The notes under the pieces: generated by a model | Database searches by the model: none | What the model was told of the DNA's origin: nothing | What the model saw: the letters and a program-made list of their open reading frames with translations, nothing else | Shown: one piece after another, positions 51,964 through 60,620 of the stretch | How the letters are laid out: each line of letters opens with the position of its first letter | Numbering within the stretch: the stretch's first letter is position 1 | DNA from: Schaedlerella glycyrrhizinilytica_A | GTDB lineage: Bacteria; Bacillota; Clostridia; Lachnospirales; Lachnospiraceae | NCBI RefSeq assembly: GCF_042852765.1 | Contig: NZ_AP031414.1 | DNA: 64,000 nucleotides | Reading direction: 5' to 3' (one strand) | Program-made: the position numbers and the translations under genes

Positions 51964-51987
51964 ACGCCTCCGCCTTTCTGTTATCAT

Positions 51988-52010
51988 TAGCGTCAGTGTA
52001 CAAGGGGGAG
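51988..52010 (+). repeat. TAGCGTC palindromic repeat family, copy D (half element)
   Basis: TAGCGTCAGTGTACAAGGGG on the plus strand matches the family edge. It lies upstream of the gene at 51439-51963 and does not end a gene. Confidence 0.65.
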
Positions 52011-52046
52011 CGTATATTTCCTTATAAAATGTTTTATTTCATATTT

Positions 52047-52700
52047 CTAAAATTCTTTCTTCTCCATGATCTTACTGCTTATTCTATAAGATATAAGAAA
52101 GAGCACAGCGACTATGGCGAACATGGCAGCGATCAAACCGCCGATCCCGAGATCGGACATGGAATTTAAAGAAGCGATGATACCAAGTCCGAGCAGCTGA
52201 TCCAGCTTGACAAATAAAAATCCAACGATGAAAACGGCTCCGAGTACACCGAGAATGGCAATTTTTCCTTTTTCACTTCCGAATTTTAAATGAACCGGAA
52301 GCATAAGAAGAAGCAGGAAAAGAAACATCGGGAAAGACATTCCGGCGGTCATCAGCGAATCCGAAATAGAATAATTGCCGAAAATGAGTCCGAATATCAT
52401 ACAGAGGATCAAACTGATCAGGCAAGAACAAGCGCCGGTGAGGAAACCGAAGACATACTTCTCCAGCGCATAAAGTTTGCGTGTGATCGGCAGTGAAAAT
52501 AAAAATGCGTTTCCATTGTCAAATTCATCGTAGCTGATCGTGCTTAAAGTGAAGACTGAACCGATGAATGTCAGGTATCCGATGATAAAAGACGGGTTTT
52601 TGACAAATACGGTTAGCACAACCGCGATCGCAATGATCGATAAAAAGAAATTTTTCTGCATCATCATAAGTTTAAAATCTTTGATCAATAATCCTTTCAT
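52047..52700 (-). CDS. ABC-2 type exporter permease
   Basis: A 217-residue membrane protein with six segments, starting MKGLLIKDFKLMMMQKNFF. It is an ABC-2 permease of the kind paired with YtrB-like ATPases. Its ATG overlaps the ATPase stop codon (ATGA). The open frame extends upstream into the ATPase gene, which is not translated. Regulated by the GntR-type gene at the head of the operon. Confidence 0.85.
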   Translation of the reverse strand: MKGLLIKDFKLMMMQKNFFLSIIAIAVVLTVFVKNPSFIIGYLTFIGSVFTLSTISYDEFDNGNAFLFSLPITRKLYALEKYVFGFLTGACSCLISLILCMIFGLIFGNYSISDSLMTAGMSFPMFLFLLLLMLPVHLKFGSEKGKIAILGVLGAVFIVGFLFVKLDQLLGLGIIASLNSMSDLGIGGLIAAMFAIVAVLFLISYRISSKIMEKKEF

Positions 52701-53548
52701 ATAGCGGCACCTCGAATCATCATAGTAATCACATTGTCGATCGTTCCGTTTTCGATCACGATCTGTGGGTAATTGTCCAGATAAAATTGCTTCTGATCTG
52801 TCAGACAGCAATATCCGAAAGATTCCTTTTTCACTTTTAAAATATACTGCTTTTCCAGCGTTTCATACTGTTCGGCATTGACTTTCAGAAGCGCGTAGTC
52901 AGAAAGCAGGACGTCGGTGTCTTCATGCAGGACGATCTTTCCGTCATGGATCATATACAGATCGTCGCAGAGACTTTCCAGATCGCTGGAAATATGGGAA
53001 CTGATCAAAATAGAACGTTCCTCATCCTGTTCCATAAAACTGCGAAGAAGATCTAAAAGTTCGTCCCGTGCAATGACGTCCAGACCTGCCGTCGGTTCAT
53101 CCAGAAGCAGAAGACGCGCATTGTGGGAAATGGCAACGAGAACTTTCAGTTTCGCTTTCATTCCGGTGGAAAATTCTTTGATCTTTTTCGTGCCGGAAAG
53201 TCCGAATTTTTCAAGATTTGTAAGGAAAAATGCTTTGTCAAAATCCGGGTAAAGATTTTTCAGGATCGGCACAAGATCCTGTGGTGTGATATAACCGCTG
53301 AATCCGGAATCGGACAATACAACGCCGAGTTTCTGTCTGTCTGCGATCGTCAGTTCGTGCATGTCTTTTCCGAACAGCGAGATCTGGCCGCCGTCAGTGA
53401 AGATCAGCCCGAGAATAGACTTAAATGTGGTGCTTTTTCCGGAGCCGTTCTGCCCGATTAGTCCGGTAATACATCCCGGAGCAACGTGCAGGGAACAGTC
53501 CAGTGAAAAGGACGGATAATTCTTTTTTAAATGATTGATCTTTAACAT
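52697..53548 (-). CDS. ABC exporter ATPase
   Basis: A 283-residue ATPase with Walker A GQNGSGKST, signature FSTGMKAKL (degenerate, as in YtrB-like proteins) and Walker B RLLLLDEPTAGLD, followed by ISSHISSDLE. With the downstream permease it forms an exporter of the cell-wall-antibiotic or lipid-sensing type. It starts 3 bp after the GntR gene's stop. Confidence 0.88.
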   Translation of the reverse strand: MLKINHLKKNYPSFSLDCSLHVAPGCITGLIGQNGSGKSTTFKSILGLIFTDGGQISLFGKDMHELTIADRQKLGVVLSDSGFSGYITPQDLVPILKNLYPDFDKAFFLTNLEKFGLSGTKKIKEFSTGMKAKLKVLVAISHNARLLLLDEPTAGLDVIARDELLDLLRSFMEQDEERSILISSHISSDLESLCDDLYMIHDGKIVLHEDTDVLLSDYALLKVNAEQYETLEKQYILKVKKESFGYCCLTDQKQFYLDNYPQIVIENGTIDNVITMMIRGAAI

Positions 53549-53551
53549 GGT

Positions 53552-53923
53552 CTAATCCTCCAAAATAAGTTCAAATAAGCTTCGGATCTCTTCAGTGCTG
53601 AGTCCGTAACGTCTGCCTTTTTGAATGGCCAGTTCCAAATCGGCTTCGACTTCTTTTTTTTGTTCTTCCAATAGAAGTTCCGGGTTTGCTGCAGCAACAT
53701 AGGTTCCTTTTCCATGGACGGTGACGGTGAATCCCTCGGATTCCAGATGATCATACGCCTTTTTTACAGTCAGAGCGCTGATCTTGAGTTCTTTGGAAAG
53801 GGCGCGGACAGACGGAAGACTGTCGTTTTCACGAAGAGAGCCGTCGCGGATCTGCGTCTTGATCTGCTCCATGATCTGTTCATAAATCGGAACCATCAGA
53901 GAACTGTTGATAATGATATGCAT
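53552..53923 (-). CDS. GntR-family regulator (YtrA type)
   Basis: A 123-residue regulator: the N-terminal winged helix (PIYEQIMEQIKTQIRDGSL, SVRALSKELKISALTVKKAY, then GKGTYVAAA) plus a short 45-residue helical tail, the mark of the YtrA subfamily. YtrA-type proteins repress their own ABC exporter operon. The start MHIIINSSLM at 53923 has an AGGAGG site; the frame extends upstream into the promoter but is not used. Confidence 0.9.
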   Translation of the reverse strand: MHIIINSSLMVPIYEQIMEQIKTQIRDGSLRENDSLPSVRALSKELKISALTVKKAYDHLESEGFTVTVHGKGTYVAAANPELLLEEQKKEVEADLELAIQKGRRYGLSTEEIRSLFELILED

Positions 53924-53948
53924 ATGGAAATACCTCCTCTGTACGATA

Positions 53949-53995
53949 AACAGTATATAACACATAATAACTGTTGTCAACTGTTATATGCTGTT
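53949..53995 (-). promoter_or_regulatory. Promoter and inverted-repeat operator of the gntR/ABC operon
   Basis: TTGACA (53975-53980) and TATACT (53952-53957) are 17 bp apart on the minus strand. The 14-bp arms AACAGTATATAACA (53949-53962) and TGTTATATGCTGTT (53982-53995) are inverted, match at 13 of 14 positions and bracket the promoter. This is a likely self-repression site for the YtrA-type regulator. Confidence 0.75.
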
Positions 53996-54036
53996 TGTTT
54001 GAAAAAGTTTACTTGCGGGAGAGCATTTTTATGTGG

Positions 54037-54065
54037 TTGGAATCCATGTCCGGAGGTGGTATACT
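54037..54065 (+). promoter_or_regulatory. Promoter of the yefM-yoeB module
   Basis: TTGGAA (54037-54042) and TATACT (54060-54065) with a 17-bp spacer, 66 bp before the antitoxin start. Confidence 0.6.
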
Positions 54066-54090
54066 GAATATAAAATTCAATGATAATATA

Positions 54091-54108
54091 AGTACAGAAA
54101 ATTGTACA
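54091..54108. promoter_or_regulatory. Probable YefM operator
   Basis: Two TGTACA-like cores, AGTACA (54091-54096) and TGTACA (54103-54108), have centres exactly 12 bp apart. YefM-YoeB repressors are known to use paired TGTACA palindromes with this spacing. They lie just upstream of the antitoxin ribosome-binding site. Confidence 0.55.
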
Positions 54109-54130
54109 TTTTATTTTGGAGGTGAATCCT

Positions 54131-54397
54131 ATGTTAGCAGTCAATTATACCGAATTACGAGGAAACCTGAGAGAATACATGGATAAAGTCTCTGATGACT
54201 TTGAAACACTTATTGTAACTCGCAAGAAAAATAAAAATATCGTAATGATATCTGAAGAGACATATAACAACATGATTGAAAATATGTATCTTATGGGAAA
54301 TCAGACAAACTATAAGTGGCTTATGGAATCCAAGAAACAATTGGAAGACGGCTTGCTTCAAGTAAAAGAACTGCTCGAGGTTGCTGCGGACGAATAA
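54131..54397 (+). CDS. yefM: Phd/YefM-family antitoxin
   Basis: An 88-residue antitoxin. The N-terminal DNA-binding half (MLAVNYTELRGNLREYMDKV, then ISEETYNNMIEN) is typical for YefM; the C-terminal half would wrap around the toxin. The start at 54131 follows GGAGG by 8 nt. It precedes a toxin gene that has been inactivated. Confidence 0.9.
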   Translation: MLAVNYTELRGNLREYMDKVSDDFETLIVTRKKNKNIVMISEETYNNMIENMYLMGNQTNYKWLMESKKQLEDGLLQVKELLEVAADE

Positions 54398-54653
54398 AGT
54401 TTTTACAAAAAATGGATGGGATGATTACATCTACTGACAAACCGAAGACAAGAATACATGGAAGAAAATTAACAAACTCATTGAGGATCTCTGTGGAAAC
54501 GGTAATTCCGGTCTCGGAAAGCCCGAACCATTACTAGGTGATTTATCCGGATTTTGGAGTCGCAGAATCAACGAAAAAGATCGATTGGTTTATAAGATTG
54601 ACGAACAGAATGTATATATCATTTCATGTAGATATCATTACTCAGATCACTAA
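54390..54653 (+). pseudogene. yoeB: YoeB toxin, inactivated by a start-codon and a nonsense mutation
   Basis: The frame encodes a complete YoeB ribosome-dependent mRNA nuclease: KVFTKNGWDDYIY, WKKINKLIEDL, GNSGLGKPEPLLGDLSGFWS, and the catalytic C-terminus RINEKDRLVYKI ... SCRYHYSDH. The expected ATG overlapping the antitoxin end is ACG (54390-54392). At codon 16 the usual tryptophan (YIYWQ) is a TGA stop (54435-54437). All remaining codons look intact, so the damage is recent. The intact antitoxin may still regulate other loci. Confidence 0.9.
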
Positions 54654-54688
54654 AATCTACCTCATTTTAAATTTTCTTTTCAGAACGA

Positions 54689-54732
54689 AAAAGCACCGGT
54701 AAACCGTGTATTTACGGTATCCGATGCTTTTC
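54689..54732. terminator. Hairpin terminator between yoeB and tRNA-Leu
   Basis: AAAGCA, CGGTAAACCG-type inner pairing and TGCTTTT form a bidirectional hairpin with A/T-runs. It probably ends both the toxin module and the tRNA-Leu transcript. Confidence 0.75.
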
Positions 54733-54738
54733 ATTCAA

Positions 54739-54822
54739 TGCGGAAGAAGAGACTTGAACTCTCACAGGATTAACTCCCACTAGAACCTGAATCTAGCGCG
54801 TCTGCCATTCCGCCACTTCCGC
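54739..54822 (-). tRNA. tRNA-Leu (anticodon CAG)
   Basis: A class II tRNA with acceptor stem GCGGAAG/CTTCCGC-like, discriminator A, long variable arm and GTTCAAGTC T-loop. The anticodon loop TTCAGGT between CTAGA and TCTAG gives CAG (reads CUG). CCA is not encoded. Confidence 0.95.
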
Positions 54823-54994
54823 TCGACAAGTGATATAATACCATAGCTTTTCATCGTTGTAAAGCCTTTTTTCAAAATTTTATTGGCGGATTTTTATATT
54901 CAAATCCGCCAATTTTCTCTCTTATATCATTCGGTCAGCAATTTTATTTTTCTTTTTTTGTATTTGTTTTAATTATCTGATTTCTTCAGAATTA

Positions 54995-55438
54995 TCAACT
55001 CTTTTTCACAAAGGTGACTCCACATTTCGGACACCGGACTTCGATCTTTCCTTTTCCCCGCGGGATCCGGATCTTCTGCCTGCATCCGGGGCAAGTATAA
55101 ATATGGTAGATCCGTCTTTGTTTCATCAATTCCAACTGCTGTTTGAAAAAGCTGCGTATCTTATATGTCCGCGCAAGAAATGCCTGATTCTCCGCATAGC
55201 GTTTCGTCACATTCCGCGAAAACATCCGGTAATAGCAGTAAATGATCAATGCCCATCCGACCACATACCAGATCATCCGCACCGTATCGCTGGATGAAAA
55301 TGACGAGAATAAAACGACGACCAATCCGCAGATCAGCAGGAATTTGGAAAGGGTATCGGTTCCATACCGTCCTTGCATAAACCGGATCAATTTTTCTTTC
55401 ATGTTCTGATCAACCTCACTTTTCTGATATGTGTCCAT
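54995..55438 (-). CDS. Membrane protein with a C-terminal zinc ribbon
   Basis: A 147-residue protein with two membrane segments (residues about 32-48 and 55-70) and a C-terminal zinc ribbon (CPGCRQKIRIP and CPKCGVTFVKK). The family is known from many Clostridia but has no assigned function. It stands alone. Confidence 0.75.
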   Translation of the reverse strand: MDTYQKSEVDQNMKEKLIRFMQGRYGTDTLSKFLLICGLVVVLFSSFSSSDTVRMIWYVVGWALIIYCYYRMFSRNVTKRYAENQAFLARTYKIRSFFKQQLELMKQRRIYHIYTCPGCRQKIRIPRGKGKIEVRCPKCGVTFVKKS

Positions 55439-55541
55439 TCTCTTCTCTTTTCACGCGTCTGTCAATAAACTGCCGATTAAATAACTATAAATTTTGCCGT
55501 CTAACGCTCTATAAGCTTTTCCGATCTGATTGCACTGAATT

Positions 55542-56459
55542 TTACTGCTCTTCCCCGGCATTTAAAATATTGTCGCAGATTTCCTCGCTGATCAGATAGA
55601 CGATCCGTGAATCGTTTATCATCACATATCGGTTACCGCTTCCGTCGTCACCGCCGATATAGAGTCTCAGCACATTTTCTTTGTCACTTTCCGTATAAAC
55701 CGCCTCGACCGTGATCCGTGCAGTCTCATCCAGGCTATATTTTGCCAGATCTGCATCCGCCACGGAATAATCTGCTGCCGAGCTTAACTTCACCGCTCCC
55801 AGTCCGCCTGCTACTGCCACGATCGCTTCCGCGTCGTCTTCATTTTCGGAATCGTACGTTGTCGTCCCGCCATTTTGTGTGATCGTTTCTTTTTTCAAAT
55901 TGCCGCTGCCGATATTCGGATATTCATCCAACTGCGCCATCTCTTCGAGGGAATGTTGAAATACGTCGATCACATTGCCGACCGTATACACCGTCTTCGT
56001 ATCGTCAACCGTCAGATAATAGCCGTCATCCACCGCATTTCCAAAATACAATGTCGTCTCTGTTCCGTCTTGATCCGTCAGCGTCACCTGATACTGTGGT
56101 TCATCCAGACCATATGATGACAACTCGTCACCGTCTTTCAATTCCCGCTTGACTTCCAGCTTTTCAAATGTGTTCTCCATCTCTTCCGGATACTGCTGTG
56201 CCAGTGGGAAATCCGGGTCTTCCATATAAATCCACGTTTCCTGATCTGCCGTTTTTTCAAAAGTCATCCCGTCTGTTCCGCTTTGATACCGGATCTTCGT
56301 CATATCCGAAATGTCCGTCACATAAATCTTTTGTTCCGCCGCTTTTTTCGTCTCCGCCTCTTCTGTTCTCCGGTTCACCGTACGCAGCGCAAATAATGCC
56401 GCCAGCAGGATCGCCAGCACCCCGAGCAGGATCACCGCCTGTTTCTTCTTTTTCTTCAT
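55542..56459 (-). CDS. DUF4340 domain protein of the Gld-like ABC system
   Basis: A 305-residue protein with an N-terminal membrane anchor (VILLGVLAILLAALFALRTV) and a large extracellular beta-rich DUF4340 region (residues about 60-290, e.g. TLTDQDGTETTLYFGNAV). Together with the three genes upstream it forms a four-gene unit resembling GldA-F-G. DUF4340 proteins regularly accompany this ABC type. It follows the GldG-like gene by 21 bp. Confidence 0.85.
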   Translation of the reverse strand: MKKKKKQAVILLGVLAILLAALFALRTVNRRTEEAETKKAAEQKIYVTDISDMTKIRYQSGTDGMTFEKTADQETWIYMEDPDFPLAQQYPEEMENTFEKLEVKRELKDGDELSSYGLDEPQYQVTLTDQDGTETTLYFGNAVDDGYYLTVDDTKTVYTVGNVIDVFQHSLEEMAQLDEYPNIGSGNLKKETITQNGGTTTYDSENEDDAEAIVAVAGGLGAVKLSSAADYSVADADLAKYSLDETARITVEAVYTESDKENVLRLYIGGDDGSGNRYVMINDSRIVYLISEEICDNILNAGEEQ

Positions 56460-56480
56460 CCGATCCGCTTCCTTTCTGTT

Positions 56481-57878
56481 TTATGCGCGCCGCCTGCGGA
56501 ACCATACGACAAATCCGGCTGCCAGTACCATGATCGGAATACCGAAGATCACAAACAGGCTTAAAATTCCCGGATACTGTACCGTATTATATTCTACCGC
56601 CAGACTTTTCGGCTCGACCGACACATTTTCCACATCGTCAAAATTAGCCGTCACCACATTCATAAACAAGGTTGTATTTTCTAACGTCGTAAATGTATCC
56701 GTGATCTGCGCATCGATCAAGCTTCCCGCCGAAATCACCGTCAGACGGCTCTCTTTTTCATCATCCAATGCTTCCGTAGCTGTCGCGCCAAGCGTATAAG
56801 AACCCTCGCTCTGGGATTCTTCCGTCACCGCAAACGCATTTTGTGAAGTCTCCATGAACGCCTCGGTCGTGATCGTATCCCGTGCCGCCGCTGTCAGATT
56901 CAGACCATGCGCATTCGCCAGAAGCACCATCTCGGACGTCAGACCATTCGCCAGATCCCCGGATGCGGAAAGCATCGGGAAGAAGTAGTAATAGTTGCCC
57001 TGATATGCGCGCTGCGGATCCGCGATATAACCGTCTGCCGCTTCCAGTCCGTAAGTTTTCATCAGCGCGGACAGATTCGGCAGTTCTGTGGCATTTGTAT
57101 CTCCCAGGAGGATCATCACATTTCCTCCGCCGGAAAGATATGTCTCCACCGCCGTTTTTTCTTCCTCCGTCAGGTCTTTGGCAGGCGCATACATCAAAAG
57201 AAGATCACAGTCCTCCGGTATTTCCGGATTCATCAGCAAATTTAGCTCTGAAAGCGTATAATTATTTTTATCCATCAGATCGCTCACCGTCGCTGAAAGC
57301 GTTGCCTCCCCGTGTCCCGCCGTCCGGTAAATCTTCTTGCTCACGTCGCCGGTCACATAATTGACCGCGCTGGTAAGCTGTCCCTCTCCGTCGAACTCCA
57401 TTTCCGATGCAGTTCCCGTATAATAGTAAGAATACATATCGGACACGATAATATCTCCAAACGAAATCTGCGTTGTCTTCCCTGTCTCTTCCCCGGTCAC
57501 AACGATCGTATTTTCCGCAGCCTCATACTCGCTAAGCGCCGACGGGTGCAGCACAGGATCGATCCACTCCACGGAAATGTGATCCGATAGACTTGCATAT
57601 TTACTTAAAAATGTCTTGATCCGTTCGTCGGCATTTTCTTTCACTGCCAGCACCGTCAATGTGACGTCCTGATCCAGTTCTTTTAAAAGTTTTCTGCTCG
57701 TCTCGCTGATTTCATAAATGTTGGTACTGCTCACATCGATATTCCGGTATTTTTCCGGGAGCTGTCCGACGATCAGATTCGCGACTACAATGATCGCAAG
57801 CACGATCGCTGTGATCCCGACACTATACGTCCCCTGTTTCGTGCCCGTTGTTTTGAATAGATTTTTGATTTTTTCCAC
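56481..57878 (-). CDS. GldG-like ABC-associated extracellular protein
   Basis: A 465-residue protein with a membrane segment near residues 18-40 and another at the C-terminus (LSLFVIFGIPIMVLAAGFVV then a WFRRRRA tail). The middle is the GldG/ABC_transp_aux domain (residues about 45-300). It belongs to the Gld-type ABC unit, where GldG sits next to the permease. Its N-terminal part has the ENADERIKTFLSKYA stretch usual in this family. Confidence 0.85.
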   Translation of the reverse strand: MEKIKNLFKTTGTKQGTYSVGITAIVLAIIVVANLIVGQLPEKYRNIDVSSTNIYEISETSRKLLKELDQDVTLTVLAVKENADERIKTFLSKYASLSDHISVEWIDPVLHPSALSEYEAAENTIVVTGEETGKTTQISFGDIIVSDMYSYYYTGTASEMEFDGEGQLTSAVNYVTGDVSKKIYRTAGHGEATLSATVSDLMDKNNYTLSELNLLMNPEIPEDCDLLLMYAPAKDLTEEEKTAVETYLSGGGNVMILLGDTNATELPNLSALMKTYGLEAADGYIADPQRAYQGNYYYFFPMLSASGDLANGLTSEMVLLANAHGLNLTAAARDTITTEAFMETSQNAFAVTEESQSEGSYTLGATATEALDDEKESRLTVISAGSLIDAQITDTFTTLENTTLFMNVVTANFDDVENVSVEPKSLAVEYNTVQYPGILSLFVIFGIPIMVLAAGFVVWFRRRRA

Positions 57879-57890
57879 AGTCCGCTCCTC

Positions 57891-58757
57891 CTAACTCCAA
57901 CGCCTTTTCTGAATCACCTGCACGGTCAGAAATACAAACATCGCCGCAATTGACAGATACAGTACGATCCCGCTGACATCAACGATCTGGTTGGTCGTGA
58001 TGCCGGTAAATACATTGTCAAGCGCAAGTCTTCCGAGGATCGTGGAAAGAAGATTTTCATACACACTGGATTTTATAAAATACACCGCCACATTTCCGAT
58101 CACTACGATCGCTTCCAAAACTGCGCTCAAAAACCAGTTTGACGTCATCCTCCAGATATAGAGGACTACCAGGCTCAGCAGGAGAATGATCCCGACCATA
58201 CAGCCGCTCGCCGAAGACGGCAGAAATCCCAGTATTCCATCCCACAAATATAAAACAAGCAGGATTCCGAACGTACTGATATAAGCGATCATCGGGCTTT
58301 CCGTCAGCGCGGACAAAAACATCCCGATCGCAAGATACACGCATCCTAGCAGGAAAAAGACCAGAATGGAAATATAATCTGATTTCAAATAAGCGACTCC
58401 GCTCATTTGAATGATCACCGGAAACAGACAGAAAATCAGGTTCGGAATCGCCACGACGGTCACCATCGCAAAATATTTTCCGAGTACGATCTTCGTCAGA
58501 CTGACCGGCGCAGTCAAAAGAAGCTGATCCGTCTTATTTTTCCGCTCTTCCGAGAAACTTTTCATCGTGATCAGCGGAATCCCGACAAGGAACACGATCA
58601 AAGATCCCGACAGCGTATAAGAAAAATACGGATATCCCATGTTTAAGTTGTACGCCGTAAAATAGATTCCGGTAATGATGACAAGAAATGCGACAAACAC
58701 GCATCCGGTCATCGACTGGAAATACGATCTCAATTCCCGTTTATAAATTGCCCGCAT
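57891..58757 (-). CDS. GldF-like ABC permease
   Basis: A 288-residue ABC-2 permease with six membrane segments. It starts MRAIYKRELRSYFQSMTGCV and has the MKSFSEERKNKTDQLLLTAP motif shared by GldF/NosY-type permeases. It overlaps the ATPase gene by 17 nt. Confidence 0.9.
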   Translation of the reverse strand: MRAIYKRELRSYFQSMTGCVFVAFLVIITGIYFTAYNLNMGYPYFSYTLSGSLIVFLVGIPLITMKSFSEERKNKTDQLLLTAPVSLTKIVLGKYFAMVTVVAIPNLIFCLFPVIIQMSGVAYLKSDYISILVFFLLGCVYLAIGMFLSALTESPMIAYISTFGILLVLYLWDGILGFLPSSASGCMVGIILLLSLVVLYIWRMTSNWFLSAVLEAIVVIGNVAVYFIKSSVYENLLSTILGRLALDNVFTGITTNQIVDVSGIVLYLSIAAMFVFLTVQVIQKRRWS

Positions 58758-59721
58758 GTTCGTGTTCCTCCTCTCCTTGTGTCAGTTCGATAAAGATTTC
58801 TTCCAGACTCGCCTTGGAAGTTTTCAGCATCAGAAGTGGATACTCTGATTTTGCAAATGCATAAAATACCGCTTCTCTGATATCCTGCCCCTCTTCCACT
58901 TCCATTTTCGCCAGCGTCGTTTTTTCCTGTGGTTCTCCCTCTCCGATCGTTTCTGTTGTGATCATCCGGATCCCATGCACATTTGACAGGATCGTCCGCA
59001 CCGTTTCCGGCTGTGCTTTCGTCTCGATCTCCACCATTTCCGCTCCGTTCATCAAAAGTTCCAGATGCTCCGGCGTGTCGCTTGCCACAAGTTTTCCTTT
59101 CGAGATAATGAGGATCTCGTCACAGACTTCCCGTGCCTCCGCCAGAATATGCGTGCTTAAAATGACCGTATGCTTTTTTGCCAGCCCACGGATCAGCTCG
59201 CGGATCTCAATGATCTGTTTCGGATCCAGTCCGACCGTCGGTTCGTCCAGAATGATGATATCCGGAAATCCGAGGATCGCCTGCGCAAATCCGACTCTCT
59301 GCCGATAACCTTTCGACAAGTTCTTGATCAGACGATGTCCCACTTCCGAAAGTTTTGTGAGCTGCATCGCCTCCTCCAATGCATCTTCCCGCTGTTCTTT
59401 TGGGATTCCTTTTAATTCTGCCGCAAATTTCAAATATTCCATCACCGTCATATCGGTATACAGAGGCGGGATCTCCGGAAGATATCCGATATGCTTCTTC
59501 GCCTCCTCCGGCTCCTTTAAAATATCATGTCCATCGACGATCACTTCCCCCGACGTCGCGCCGAGATATCCGGTCATGATATTCATTGTCGTCGATTTTC
59601 CCGCGCCGTTTGGTCCCAAAAAACCGTAGATCTTTCCCGCTTCCATCTGAAAGTCCAGGTGATCTACGGCAAGATGATCGCCATATTTCTTTACTAACTG
59701 CTTTACTTCGATCAAGTCCAT
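58741..59721 (-). CDS. GldA-like ABC ATPase
   Basis: A 326-residue ATPase with Walker A GPNGAGKST, signature LSKGYRQRVGFAQA, Walker B IIILDEPTVGLDP and switch LSTHILAEA, then a C-terminal DUF4162-like tail. It drives the permease encoded next. The ATG at 59721 is only 1 nt from GGGAGG; a TTG two codons later has better spacing and could be used. Confidence 0.9.
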   Translation of the reverse strand: MDLIEVKQLVKKYGDHLAVDHLDFQMEAGKIYGFLGPNGAGKSTTMNIMTGYLGATSGEVIVDGHDILKEPEEAKKHIGYLPEIPPLYTDMTVMEYLKFAAELKGIPKEQREDALEEAMQLTKLSEVGHRLIKNLSKGYRQRVGFAQAILGFPDIIILDEPTVGLDPKQIIEIRELIRGLAKKHTVILSTHILAEAREVCDEILIISKGKLVASDTPEHLELLMNGAEMVEIETKAQPETVRTILSNVHGIRMITTETIGEGEPQEKTTLAKMEVEEGQDIREAVFYAFAKSEYPLLMLKTSKASLEEIFIELTQGEEEHEHAGNL

Positions 59722-59960
59722 ACCTCCCTGTCAAATTGTTCCTGTTTGCATGCTATGCAAGTCCGATCCGCCGAATGCATAAAATTCATCCCGGCAGACT
59801 CCCCCGGACAGCACAAGAAAAAAATACCAGTTGACTGTGAAGTTTCTGTGTTGGAAATGTAAGGATTTTCTGACGAGAAAACAGCGGTTCATTTTCGACA
59901 ATTTATTTCGGGTGATTTATTTTAGACAGAAAAGAAATGACGGAACGGAAAATGACGTGC

Positions 59961-59966
59961 TATAAT
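59961..59966 (+). promoter_or_regulatory. Extended -10 promoter of the DUF3592 gene
   Basis: TGC followed by TATAAT is an extended -10 box, with a TGACG-type -35 18 bp upstream. It lies 39 bp before the gene. The 59722-59936 stretch shows no gene. Confidence 0.55.
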
Positions 59967-60004
59967 ATACCCAAAATAATTTGATTTTTACAAAGGAGAC
60001 CGCT

Positions 60005-60532
60005 ATGTCTGAATTACAAATCGCATGGTTAGAATTAGGAATCGTTGGCGGACTTGGGGCAATCTTCGTTTTCGTCGGTATTATAATGGTTGTTGTCATC
60101 AGTCGCAAGAATAAATTATGTACACGTCAGACCAACGGCGTTGTTACAGGACACCGATTTCCCGGTCAGGGAAAAATGTATCCGATCATCGAATACATAG
60201 TGGATGGAAACAATTATCAGACTAAGAAACAATTTCGCGGGGTCAAGGTAATAAGAATATCCGGCTTTCCTATCCATGTACAATCAAAAGCCTATGAAGA
60301 TGACAAAGGCTGGCTGCATATAAAAATCGGACCACTCGCAAATTTACGCCAGCTCGCTGAGCAATTATGGCCGATCGGCAGTAAAATGACCGTTTATTAT
60401 AATCCGGACAATCCAGAAAAGTGTTATGTGGAACGACCGTTTTCAGGAGGTTTTACTTCCACGATGTTCATTGTAATGGGGCTGGTAACGATCTCTTTGA
60501 GCGTGCTGGTCTTCTTTTTGATACAGTTATAA
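60005..60532 (+). CDS. Membrane protein with a DUF3592-like domain
   Basis: A 175-residue protein with membrane segments near residues 12-35 and 150-172 and an external beta-rich middle (TNGVVTGHRFPGQGKMYPII, VYYNPDNPEKCYVERP). The family is uncharacterised. The start follows AAAGGAG by 6-7 nt. It is monocistronic. Confidence 0.75.
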   Translation: MSELQIAWLELGIVGGLGAIFVFVGIIMVVVISRKNKLCTRQTNGVVTGHRFPGQGKMYPIIEYIVDGNNYQTKKQFRGVKVIRISGFPIHVQSKAYEDDKGWLHIKIGPLANLRQLAEQLWPIGSKMTVYYNPDNPEKCYVERPFSGGFTSTMFIVMGLVTISLSVLVFFLIQL

Positions 60533-60552
60533 GTAATAATAAATGAACCTAT

Positions 60553-60614
60553 AAAACAGGCGATATTTCATAAATGATCCACCGCTTATCATCTTATGAA
60601 GCACGCCTGTTTAC
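60553..60614. terminator. Large hairpin downstream of the DUF3592 gene
   Basis: AAACAGGCG and TTCATAA pair with TTATGAA and CGCCTGTTT. The T-tract is weak, so termination is likely but not certain. Confidence 0.55.
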
Positions 60615-60620
60615 ATAAAT

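Noticed and set aside
54435..54437. TGA read as tryptophan in yoeB (recoding)
   Set aside because: All other genes use TGA as stop (for example the ABC ATPase at 52697), and the start codon of the same gene is also lost, so simple decay is more likely.
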